A stretch of DNA of 64,000 nt, from positions 1,186,542-1,250,541 of the forward strand of contig MNCI01037953.1 in the NCBI GenBank assembly GCA_015680685.1, given 5' to 3'. The translations under genes and the position numbers were made by a program. The DNA is from Gnetum montanum. Its lineage: Eukaryota; Streptophyta; Gnetopsida; Gnetales; Gnetaceae. The notes under the pieces were generated by a model. That model was not told where the DNA came from, searched no databases, and worked only from the letters and a program-made list of their open reading frames with translations. Below are positions 1 through 9,413 of the stretch, in pieces; position 1 is the first letter of the stretch; each line of letters starts with the position of its first letter.

Positions 1-72
1 TGTAGCGTAGCGTAGCATCTACTTTGAGCTAATTTGTTTTGGACTGACGCAAACATGTTTTTTTGCTAGCAG

Positions 73-1761
73 AGGAAGAAGAAGAAGAAGAAGAAGTCGA
101 TGAAGAAGTGTTGGCCCTTAAGACAAGGGCGACGAATGACGATGCAGAGGCCCCAGTTTCAGAGGAAAGGGCCCCAATCAAAAATAAGGGAGCTCCTATT
201 CCTAGGGCAGGGGCTCTTGTCATTAGGGAGCCTTCAATCAATGAAGAGGCATCTCCCTTGAATATAAAATACATTGGTCTCCTAAAAGGAAAGGCACTAG
301 TGCATGAGGAAAGGGCTCATATGGACTTAGCAGGGCCCTCCACCAAAGCTACCACCATCATCTTGCATCAGCAAGAAGAAAGGTCGCAGCCGAACGCTGG
401 TGAGTTTGGTGATATGTTTGCCTTATCGTAGTCCATTTTGGCCATTGCTAATATGCTTAGTCATGTAATAGGTGCTACTGTTGATGTCGTAGGACCACCT
501 CCGATTCGTGGAGAGTCATGGGCCAAGATCCCTGATAAGTTTGCATTCATGTAGAAACTTGTCGACGACATGATCAAATGCCTTTAGTAGATGAACCTTG
601 ATGTGGGTAGGTCATAGTATTAAATGCTCCTATGTTTTTATGCTAAAAAATTTTAAGTTCATTGATTTTTCTATGCTAATGCGATTGCTACGCTCTTTGT
701 GTCAAGGCAGCCTCTTGGCTCAAATGGGACATGGCACGACCTATGAAAGTTGGTGTCGTGCCTACACTCTCACCTGACGTGATAGAGGTGTCTCGTCACA
801 CGTTCGATGAGGCTTATGAGTGCGTCTTGCACTTGGCATGCTCCCTGTGGGAGTATAAGTGTGTCAACAAGGACCTGTGGAAACAGGTCTAAAGGGCTAA
901 GAAAAGAGAGGTTGACCTAGTCATTGAGGTGGAGGATTTCAAGTCAAGGAACGAGTTCCTCATAAACTAGAACCCTGATGCTGAGGACTGGCATAAGGCT
1001 ATAGACAACTATGCCATATTTTGGACTATCATTCGTCAGAACGTTGAATCCACTCACGAGATAGTTGAACAACAAATGTAGATGGACCTGCTGGCCCAAA
1101 AGTGTTAAGACATGAAAGATATCAATGCCAAGGTTTTTGAATGGGGGCGAACCGAGAGAAACCACAAAAACATGTACAAGTTAGAGAATGACACCCATCG
1201 AAAACTATACAAAGATGTTGTTGTGGAGGCATTCATGTATGAAGCATTTGTGAATGCCATCGACACTTCTGAGGCCTACGCTAAGTTCAAAGAGTAGGTG
1301 AAGGTTACAAAATCTCCTGATTTGAAAGTGGACCTTCCTACACGAGAGACCACAACTGCCTCCCTTTCCCTAGAACCTCTAATATGGACGATCATGGAAA
1401 GGGAAAGAGCTGCTGCTGCGAATGCTGAACCTAGCAACAGGCTTTGGATGAACATCATGACAGAGGAGGTCTAGCGTCGCCTTAGGCTCGGTCTAGACCG
1501 AATACCCTTTGAGACTGACGCCGACCCCTCTCAAGTTAGTCGCTTTACTGTGTAGATGCTCATGCATATGTTATAATTTGCATTTGTTGCCTTACTGATT
1601 ACTTCATTCCTACGATGCAGGCTTCAAATGAGGGTGCAAGGCCCATAGAGGGAGGGAATGAAGAACTGGCACTAGTAGAAGGCAACACAGGGGAGGATGA
1701 TGCACAAGCAGATGAAGCAGAGGTGAGCAGTGAGGACGATGCAAACCGAGACAACCCATGA
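73..1761 (+). pseudogene. Extra multi-exon ORF of A, antisense to gag-pol; unknown coiled-coil-like protein
   Basis: I do not recognise a family. It runs opposite to gag-protease. The first visible exon starts after an acceptor, TTTTTTGCTAGCAG (59-72), and opens with a Glu run. Exon 2 starts after GTGTCAAGGCAG (710); exon 3 starts after TACGATGCAG (1620) and ends at TGA (1761) with an acidic tail. Exon 2 is rich in charged heptad-like sequence, for example MDLLAQK and KVFEWGRTERNHKN. It aligns with the minus-strand ORF of element B: PDKFAFM with PKKFTFM, KVFEWGRTERNHKN with KVYHWGQTQNHHKH, and a C-terminal RLGLDRI with RLEVGLEKV; the introns are at matching places. Nine of about eleven in-frame stops are TAG where Gln is likely. 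Upstream exons are probably off-window to the left. Confidence 0.75.
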
Positions 1762-1896
1762 CAGCATGGGATTTTTTTTTGAAGTTTTAAAATTTTGTAA
1801 ACATTGCCAATAGGTGAAAGCTTTGAATAAAATGAAACACTTCAGAAAAGAAACTGATTTTTGCGTTAACTTGTGTATCATGTAAATTTTCATGTT

Positions 1897-2215
1897 TTCA
1901 TATGCTAGTTTTAGGCCATTTCAGGCCATTGCTAGTTTTAGGCTATTTTAGGCCATTGCATAACATGCTAGCAGGATTATATGTTAACAAAGCAAAAAGC
2001 AACAATGCTAGTTTTTGGCCCTTTTGGGCCATTGCCAAAAGAGATAGTACGTTAATAAAGCAAAAAGCGATGATGCTAGTTTTAGGCCATTTCAGGCCAT
2101 AGCATAACATGCCAGAAGGATGGCATGTTAACAAAGAAGAAAGAAATGATGCTAGTTTTAGGCCATTTTTGGCCATAGCATAGTGTGCCAAAAGGACTAC
2201 ACATTAACAAAGCAA
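1897..2215 (+). repeat. Short diverged repeats (TGCTAGTTTTAGGCCAT) between protease and extra ORF of A
   Basis: Copies of TGCTAGTTTTAGGCCAT or close variants occur near 1905, 1930, 1965, 2006, 2073 and 2150, separated by GTTAACAAAGCAAAAAGCAA-type spacers. The reverse complement, ATGGCCTAAAACTAGCA, is the repeat word of element B at 8936-9185. The block lies between the two converging gene ends, of gag-protease and of the antisense ORF. I see no ORF here. Confidence 0.75.
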
Positions 2216-2266
2216 GGAAATGGCGAATGCAAAAGGGATGGCAACTGGGCAGGAAGCTATAGGGTG

Positions 2267-2990
2267 CTACACTATGTGTAGCTGCCTCTTGACCCATCGT
2301 GGGTTGATCAGAACGTAAGGTCGAGGTGTTTCACCAGGGCCCTCATTCACATCATCATCCTCTACTTGGAATGACAACTCAACCCATGCATTTTCAATTT
2401 GGTAGTCAGCTCACTCGGCCGATCCTTCCATTGGATGGGTAATGCAAGCATGAGCAAGCGCCTCACTCTTAGAGGTTGTGACCTCTAAGCCCTGCTCCAT
2501 CTCTACATTACTAATTGCTTGCGTTGCTACTTCGTCACCATGGATCACCACCTCCCTGCCTACGTATGGTAAATGGATTTCTTGGTGGATAGGCGAGGAG
2601 ACAACCCTAAGTTGCACTAACCATGATCTTCCCAAGATTAGGTTAAACTTGGGTATTTCCTCAACCATGATGAATGTCGCGTCTGTGGGGAACTGGTCCC
2701 CTACTACAAAGTCTAGGTAAACTGTGCCCTTCACCAAGATGTGTGCCCCATTGAAAGACCTTAGACACAATGTTGTTGTGGGTTTGATTTGGTCGACCAA
2801 TCCCAACTTGTCCACAATAGGGAAGGGAATGACATTTGTGGCAGCTTCATCATTAATGTGTATCCTTTGGATCCGTTGTTTGCTGACCCAAATTATGATA
2901 AATACAAGCATCGTATTCACCTAACCCCCTTAGGGATCTTCCCTAATGGCATCATCACTGAAAGTCAAATGAGGTTTCATGGACTCCGCT
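2267..2990 (-). pseudogene. Retroviral-type aspartic protease of element A plus C-terminal linker
   Basis: This domain would cut the gag-pol polyprotein. On the minus strand IHINDEAATNVIPFPIV (about 2866-2820) fits the active-site region of Tat retropepsins, normally I-D-x-G-S/A-x-x-N-V, but the catalytic D-x-G is degraded to N-D-E. Downstream, FNLILGRSWL (about 2655-2625) is the conserved hydrophobic-G-R motif near the domain end. The linker, with WVELSF and VKRQLHIV, ends at a TAG at 2267. The same linker occurs in B (8392-8675) with WVELSF and VRKQLHD, and part of it in D. The lost active-site residues and frame breaks make it inactive. Confidence 0.8.
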
Positions 2991-3159
2991 GGCACATAAG
3001 GAAGCATGACCGAATGGATCGCTTCCTCTTCCATTGGCATGTTCTAATCGACTGAAACTACAATTAACATGCAGATTAGAGCCTCACGGTGGGGTACAGA
3101 TGTCATGATTAGGTCGTACAGGCTTAGTGTCGCATTTTTTACTTTAGAGCTTGCTTGAC

Positions 3160-6096
3160 CTAGGTGAGGGTGTCCAGAAGGTGTTGGCCACCCCTTTGTT
3201 TGACACTTTCCTCCTCTTCAATTTGTCCCAGAAGATGAATCTCTTGAGGAGAGGTGACTTTGGATTTGGGTTCAGATCCTTGTCGGTAGGGTGATGCAGG
3301 CTGCGCGGTCATGTCGACCTTTGTCTTTAGGGTTGAAGGTGTAGATGAAAGGGACAAAGAAATGGGCTTGGGGATACCCTTGGCAGTATCTCCCTTCGAT
3401 GTCTCACCCACCAAGTGGACTTCTATCCTTGCGGGGCAAGGAGGCTGTTCAGCCTTGTTGCGCGAGATAGGGATCATCAGAGGCATTGATCCCCTAATGA
3501 CGAATGGAGCTAGAGGTGTTAACTGATGGGACCATGTGGCTTCGCTAGTAGGTAGTGCAAAGGTGGATGCCCGTGATGGGACTTTCAGGACGAACGATTG
3601 CTATGAGCTTGGACCAACTATTGGTGATGCTGGTGAACTATGCTAAGGTGCATGGATCACAAATGGCTGTTGGGGTGGCCTGGGACCACTGTCAATGTCG
3701 ATAGCATTGATGACGTAACCTATATTGTTGGAATTGAGGGGATCCATGTAGACATGCATAGATTGGTTTTCAGGGCGTACTGGGTTACTTTTGTCCAGCA
3801 CCAATTTTCCCTAGTCAATTAATCTTTGGACGTCATCCTACAATGCCAGAAAATAATCTGTTTTGTGACCACACTGTTGGTGGTAGTCACAAAACTTGTC
3901 TAGCCTGAAACCCCTAGGAACTAGAGGCTCATTGGGCAAGGCCAAAGAGGGATTCCTAAGGAGCTCGCAGTAGTGTTGATGTCTTGCATTTTCCTCTTCT
4001 GACATCTACTTACGCTGGATGTATCCTGCTACCAGTAGTTGCTTCAGAAGCTCTGAAGGCTTTAGAGGCAGCGGGGTGTACTTTGAGCGATCTTTGCGCT
4101 CAAAGTTGGGTTTGGGTTGTGCAGATGTCTTGGGCATAGGTGTAGCAGGTTGTGGTACGTGGCCTTATTTGGATGTGGGGTTAGCCACAGGTATGGCCAG
4201 TTTCTTGTTGTTCTTGCTACCGTTGTTGCTAGGTTTGGGCTAGGCCTCAGTTGCCACAATGGCCACTATGGTTGTTGGGGCCTTACCCTTGTCTTTCTTT
4301 GTGAATGTGCTTTTGTAAGCGATGTAGGCCAGGTCTTTACTTGCCTCATCTGCATCTTGTATGCTCTTATTTTGGGTGAAAGCCTAACTAAGAGAGCGAG
4401 GAGTGAGGTAGTACAGTTTAGACTTGATGAATTCGTTCATTGCATCCTAAAAGAAGGCTAGCAGGTGGGCCTCCATAATGGGCTCGCAGATCTCGTTAAG
4501 GGTTGCACTCCAACCTTGAATGAACTTTTGGACCAACTCTAGAGCATCTTTCTTTACACTCATTAACTGGTCTAGCGTGGTTTCTAGCTTCAAGTTGTAC
4601 TTGAAAAGCATCATGAATTGGGTCAACAGCTCTTCCAAAGTTAACATGGATGAGTGTGGCAATGCACGATACCAGTCCAAAGCTTTCTTAGCTAGGGACA
4701 TGGAGAAGATGTAAATGATCGTGTGCAGCCATTGTTGCAATAGCAAAGACTCAGACCTGAAGGTGACAAGGTTTGCATTGGGATCTCCCTCCCCATCGTA
4801 CTTCTTGAAGTGCAGGAGAGACATCCTTGGGGGTAACATCAAAGCAGGGATTCCAGGGCTGATAGGGTCATCCTGGTAGAAGTCCATGACTTGTACCATG
4901 TCAAAACCAATAGCTTTAAGATGTTTTATTTCCTCAGTGAGGGTCTAGATGAGTTGAAATGCTTGGTTCAGACCCAACAGCATTGTGGATAGCTGGCGAG
5001 CTGCAGGGGTAGCCCCCACCTATGGTATGGCAAGGGTAGTGGCCTATCCTATTGGCAATACCATTGGGACGACCCCCACATGTGGTGCTACCTGTGTTGT
5101 CCACCACCCGGTAGGTGGTGTTGTTAAGGAGAAAACTGTAGGTTGGATTGCTAGGTAGACTACTTGTGTCGCCGGTAGCATAGACCATAATCCCGTGTTA
5201 GGTTGTGCCGACTGCAAGGCTTGGTGTGTTTGAGAGTGTACGTAGTGTGACATTTGCAATGCTTACAGAATGGCTGAAGAAGTAAATGGGGCCCACCATG
5301 TGGACAGGCTAGGGCCCACCATAGTGGGTGGACTAGATGTGAATGTAGGCATAGAAACAGAAGTCACATATGCTTGTGAAAGAGGCATGGTATGAACATG
5401 TGGTAGGGTAGTCGTGATTGGTGTACGATGTGCTACAGGAATAAATTGTTGAATAGTCGGTAAAGGGATAGTAGCTGCAGGAGAAAGAGGGTGTTGGAAC
5501 CCCGCAGGATTGGCGTGGCTACCCATAGCAGCCATAATCATGGTTTGCAAAGGTGTGGCCGTAATTACAAAGGAAGTAGTAAGAGACGATGGCTTGGCCT
5601 AGAAGGACTGAGTAGGAGGGACAGAAGCAGGACTGGTTGGACCTCCCTCATTCGATTGGGAATTAAGTTCTTCCTGCCTATCTAGGAAAGTGTCATCTTG
5701 GTTGGACGTTGTGTCCTATTGCTCCCTAAGCCTAGCCAACTGGATTAGTTGGTCTAGAAGCCTTTGGTATGCTTGTGTTAAAGGTAAAGAAACACCGGGA
5801 GTAGGAACAAACTCCTTTCCATTGCAATAAGAAAAGTCAAAGCTACGCTTATCCTCGAGTTCATGTACGTCCAAGGGTAGATTGGCCTACACCTTTGCAT
5901 AGAGAAAATTGTAATGCTTGTGTTTCTAGGCCAATCCCTCAGGTCCTTGATTTTGGATTCTGAGAGATCAGCATATTTCTAGAATCAGGTTTAGCAGTTT
6001 TTCGGCACCAATAGTGCCTTGAACCATGATGGGGTCTTCAACATTGAAGGGAACTTCCATGTTGAAGGCATTGGCAGCAGTAGTTGAAAAAGCCAT
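3160..6096 (-). pseudogene. gag: gag of element A (Tat-type), interrupted
   Basis: Gag is the structural protein that packages the element RNA. The start was chosen at the minus-strand ATG ending at 6096, because the following residues (MAFSTTAANAFN, then VEDPIMVQ) align with the gag starts of C, F and D. A Pro/Thr/Gln-rich stretch follows (about 5550-4930). The capsid-like domain at 4899-4447 contains MDFYQDDPISPGIP, KKYDGEGDPNANLVTF and ALDWYRALPHSS, with FKYNLKLETTLDQL after it. A zinc-knuckle-like segment, FCDYHQQCGHKTDYF (about 3895-3850), keeps C, H and H, but its last Cys is Phe. It is broken by many TAG stops. Homologous gag is present in C, D and F. The capsid-to-protease linker (about 3800-3160) is Pro/Ser-rich. 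Confidence 0.85.
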
Positions 6097-6180
6097 TATT
6101 AACCAAGTAGTTATGCAAAAAAGTGCAATAGTTATGAAAAATAATGCAAACGAACAAGGAAGCCAAAAAATAGTAAAAAT

Positions 6181-6749
6181 AAGGCTTTACGTCTTGATGG
6201 ATTCCAGAGGAACTGTCGAGGTGACCGACCTGCACCACACAAGGCACAAACAACCACAAATGAGTGTCACATTTACGCCAGTGCACGATAGGGTGCAGAG
6301 CACGTGGAAGACTATCGTAAGATGGGAAAGCTGGCTAGCAACCAAGAAGGCTTTGAATCTCGCAAGATCCTCGAGGAACCATCGAAGTGATTGCCCTGTA
6401 CCACGCGAGATGGGGTACAGAATGCATGCAAGACAATCGTAAGATGGGCAAGCTAACTAGCGGTCAAGAAGGCTTTACGTCTCCTAGGATCCCCAAGGGA
6501 CCGTCGAAGTGACCACTCTATACTACATGAGATGGGGTACATAACGCATGCAAGACAACCATAAGATGAGCTAGTTAGCTAGTGATTGGAGGCCTTGTGT
6601 TCTGTGGGGCTCTCAAGGAACCATCGAGGCAATTGATCTACACCGCACAAAGCACAAACAACCACAAAAGGGTGTCATGTTTACGCTTATGCGTATCAGG
6701 GTGTAGAAGGCTCACAGAAATACCATGACACACAGAAAAGGCACCAAAA
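6181..6749 (-). repeat. Leader of A with about four tandem units of roughly 120 bp
   Basis: The region between the primer site and gag carries a diverged tandem repeat. On the plus strand the unit start AAGGCTTTACGTCT or a variant recurs near 6181, 6347, 6470 and 6588, each followed by a GAGGAACCATCGA-type word and then CACGCGAGATGGGGTAC or a relative. The outer units also share GGCACAAACAACCACAAA (near 6241 and 6651). I see no ORF. The corresponding leader of C shows only one unit-like copy, so copy number has changed within the family. Confidence 0.6.
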
Positions 6750-6774
6750 GGCCCTCCTTCTAGTGCCAAAAAAC
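6750..6774 (-). other. Primer-binding region of element A
   Basis: Directly after the LTR end the minus strand reads GTTTTTTGGCACTAGAAGG followed by AGGGCC. The same segment follows the LTRs of C and, in decayed form, F and D. This is the expected place for a tRNA primer-binding site. I did not assign the tRNA. Confidence 0.55.
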
Positions 6775-7458
6775 TATAGCAATCGAAAACCTCGGTGGCT
6801 GGAAGACGCCGAGGGGTCGACGGGTGCGACAATTTTGACCACATACCCATTGGAGGGCCGTGCTGGGTGTGTGCGGATACAGGGCACCCTGAACGGTCTG
6901 GTCGATCAGACAGGGACTTAATCGATGTCTATATAGCCTTTTACAACATATGATTTTGAAAGCAGGAATGAAAGCGTGAAATAATGCTTGAAAGTAAATA
7001 AAGCAAAAAAAAAAGTAATGCAAAACACGACAATAAGTAGGAAACAAAGTAAAGTATAGTTAGAAAAATGCACTACTCCGAAGCTACAAGCTTGCCCTAT
7101 CAAGGTGGATACAGTCAGTTGTATAGTGTGGTGGAGTGCAAAGATCCTGAGAGTAACCAAGACATGTAGAGTGAAACAAGTTGTGCACTTGGGCACGGCC
7201 TTGGGCACTGACAATGTGGGAATTCTACCATGATGGTAGAAAGGGAGACTGAACAAAATGCTAGCTAAAAGAGCTAACTATTTCTAGTGTCAAACAGAAA
7301 GCTTACAATGCTTGATGTTACAATGTGCATGAAAGAAAACTTGGATGCTAGAGTGAATGCCAAGGAGAGAAAAAGTTAAGAAATCGGGGAGAATTCCTCA
7401 CTTTTGAATGCTGCTCCTTGGAAAAAATTTTGAACCCTTTGAATGCTACTTGTCGGGG

Positions 7459-7466
7459 TATTTATA
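7459..7466 (-). promoter_or_regulatory. LTR TATA box of element A
   Basis: The minus strand reads CCTATAAATACCCC, the same sequence and context as TCTATAAATACCCC in the LTR of C (61391). Transcription would run leftward into gag. The palindrome cluster lies upstream on the minus strand, as expected for U3. Confidence 0.7.
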
Positions 7467-7744
7467 GGATCATGGGCACATGAAAGGGGCAGTTTGGATG
7501 CCACATGCCCTGGGCCCATGTTGACTTGCTAGTACCACACATGCCATGTATGACCGTTGGACTTGCATGACCGTTGTAATGCATGCTTGTTATGTCATAA
7601 ATGTGAGTTTTCCATGCCGTAATTGCACCGTCAATGTCTAGAGACATGTGCCAATGGTCCAATTAGGTGAAGTGCATTGACATCGCACAACCACCCACAT
7701 GGCCTGTTGTGCTTTGTAGCATAGCACCTTATCGTGCGTTTTGC

Positions 7745-8125
7745 TACATGTGTGTTGCATGCTTGCTAAGCTATGCTACGCTACGTAGCATAGTGTAGCA
7801 ATCGGCCTTATTCGCAAAAGCTTTGCTGATTTGCCAACTTTTCTTCTGCAAGACTTGCAAACTTGCTGATTCCACTGAATTGCTACACCTCGTTGCGCCT
7901 TATAGCTCAGCGTAGCATAGTAGCAGACATGGTCTACTGCTTCCTGACAGAAAGGAACATTGTTGAAGGACTTGAATTTGGGCATGGGGAACTAGTGGTG
8001 AAGCTATTGCCATGCTATGCTACGTTACGTGGCATAGCGTGACATAGCACTCCATTCTGCAATCATCTTCTAAAGCTTGCTACGCTACATAGTGAGGCGT
8101 AGCGTAGCATAGCAGACTTCGTGAC
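7745..8125. repeat. Palindromic GCTACGTAGC cluster in the LTR of A
   Basis: At least four copies of words built from GCTATGCTACGCTACGTAGC and its complement occur at about 7770-7800, 7905-7925, 8011-8050 and 8078-8122. Each can pair with itself around a central ACGT or TACGTA. The copies lie in the U3 part, upstream of the TATA box. The same type of word occurs five times in the LTR of C and again at bases 1-19 inside element A. Confidence 0.75.
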
Positions 8126-8391
8126 TTAGAAAACTTGCCGAACTCTTTTGTGCATCCAGAATGCTACTGTCAACTCCGTGCACCATTTCTAAGCAAGTTG
8201 TCAGCTGGGCAGGCTACTTAAGTGGACAAGTAGGATGATCTATAGAGCCCGTTTACACCTAAAGTAGAAAATTTGCTAAATTGGTTGGCCTGAACTTAGA
8301 ACGTTCTCCTCCCGAAGAACTGTCATGGTGCTTGCACGAATTGCAAGGCCTGGTGAAGCAAGAATGACTTCGAATTTTTTGGGGTGTTTCA

Positions 8392-8675
8392 ACGGTAATA
8401 GTGTAGCCCCTCTAGCCATTAACAACATTGACACAGAGCAAGGGTTAAAAGTGGAGTTCCCTAATGATGCACCTGTAGTAAAGGACAAGGGCAAAACATG
8501 TGAGGCAAACCCATCCAAAAAAGTAAAAGAAATTAACGACCTCTTGGAAGATACTTTATGGGTAGAGTTGTCCTTTGACATAGCAAATGAAGGTCAAGGG
8601 GAGTACCATATAGTACCATCTAGGCCCTACATGCCCCCTAACCCATACCAGGTTAGGAAGCAACTACATGACTAA
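8392..8675 (+). pseudogene. Protease C-terminal linker of element B
   Basis: An open frame runs from the border with A to TAA at 8673-8675. It contains INNIDTEQGLKVEF, LWVELSFDIANEGQGEYHI and YQVRKQLHD. It matches the end of gag-protease in A (EMEQGLEV, WVELSFQV, VKRQLHIV) and in D (NIEQGLRVKF). The catalytic half of the protease would lie beyond A to the left. No stop interrupts this piece. Confidence 0.75.
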
Positions 8676-9413
8676 GGCATCCCCTTAGTCTAAAACATGC
8701 TAGATGCCTGCCTACCCTTTGCTTTTACATTTATCCATGCATTTCATTTTTTTACCTATATTACATTTGTCTATGCATCTACATTTAGCTTTATTGCTTA
8801 GATTATGCATTCATCTACTTTTTTACACATTTGGCTTAGTTTACGCATTCACTTGTTTAGTTTACCCTTTGGCAATTATTAGCTTACACTTGAAAAACAT
8901 AAAAATCAAAAAGCCAAAAGCATAAAATAGAGAAATAGCATCACTATGGTCCATGATGGCCTTAAATTGATAATGTGTAGCTTGAAATGGCCTAAAACTT
9001 CACTACAACCTGCCATGACTGTAAACTAGCAACTTGTGATGTAGAATGACCTAAAACTATCATGCTTCATTTCCCGACTTGTGGCCTGAAATGGTCTTAA
9101 ACTAGCAATCATCATAGTCCAAAATGGCCTTAAACTAGCATTAGTTCTCCTCCTATGGCCTTAAACTAGCATGGGACTTGCAATGGCATAGTTACATTAT
9201 CACTGCACAATATTAATTTAACATAATTCACTCATTGCATAGCAAGTTGATAACCATAAAACCAAAAGTTTACACATCACACATTATATATAGCAAAGGA
9301 ATTCATTACATCTCACATGAATAATATTACAAAACATGAGCATTAGCACCATGTAGAAAAAATTATAACAAAATGCAATAAATTCCCAATAGCAGGGCCA
9401 CATCAAGACATGC
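8676..9413 (+). repeat. Spacer of B with short repeats (TGGCCTTAAACTAGCA) at 8936-9185
   Basis: Between the protease end and the end of the antisense ORF, words such as TGGCCTTAAACTAGCA, GACCTAAAACTATCA and GGCCTAAAACTTCA recur about eight times at 8945-9185, spaced 25-45 bases. The 8680-8930 part is T/C-rich and low in complexity. The block matches 1897-2215 in A, reversed, and lies at the same place in the element. Confidence 0.7.

Larger units (their letters stand above)
1..8391 (-). mobile_element. Element A: Tat-like Ty3/gypsy retrotransposon, 5' part, nested in B
   Basis: Reading down the minus strand there is a 5' LTR (8391 to 6775), a primer-binding region, a leader with tandem repeats, gag, retropepsin, a short-repeat spacer and an extra ORF in antisense. 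The element leaves the window at base 1, so its pol and 3' LTR are not seen. Its LTR start, TGAAACACC on the minus strand, ends at 8391; directly beyond it the plus strand continues with the protease C-terminus of element B. A is therefore inserted in B. Its gag and leader/LTR junction match element C at the right end of the window, so A and C belong to one family. All ORFs have in-frame stops. Confidence 0.85.
6775..8391 (-). repeat. 5' LTR of element A (about 1.6 kb)
   Basis: On the minus strand it begins TGAAACACC at 8391 and ends at GCTATA (6775), just before GTTTTTTGGCACTAGAAGG, which also follows the LTR of C. The canonical terminal CA is decayed to TA. It holds a TATA box (7459-7466) and an upstream cluster of GCTACG/CGTAGC palindromes (about 7745-8125). 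The last 150 bases align with the LTR end of C, including TTCCAGCCACCGA and GTGCCCTG-type words. Confidence 0.85.

Noticed and set aside
2478-2720. Plus-strand frame across the protease of A
   Set aside because: It is the reverse of the protease; the similar minus-strand frame in D (30745-30930) has the same cause.
4117-4461. 114-residue plus-strand frame over the gag of A
   Set aside because: It lies opposite to aligned minus-strand gag and shows no domain.
7745-8125. Regularly spaced palindromes that look like a CRISPR array
   Set aside because: Repeats are diverged and unevenly spaced, lie in an LTR, and the setting is a plant genome.
8704-8925. Hydrophobic 73-residue frame that could be a membrane protein
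   Set aside because: Low-complexity TTTA/CATT repeats; it lies in the spacer after the protease and is not shared with A or D.
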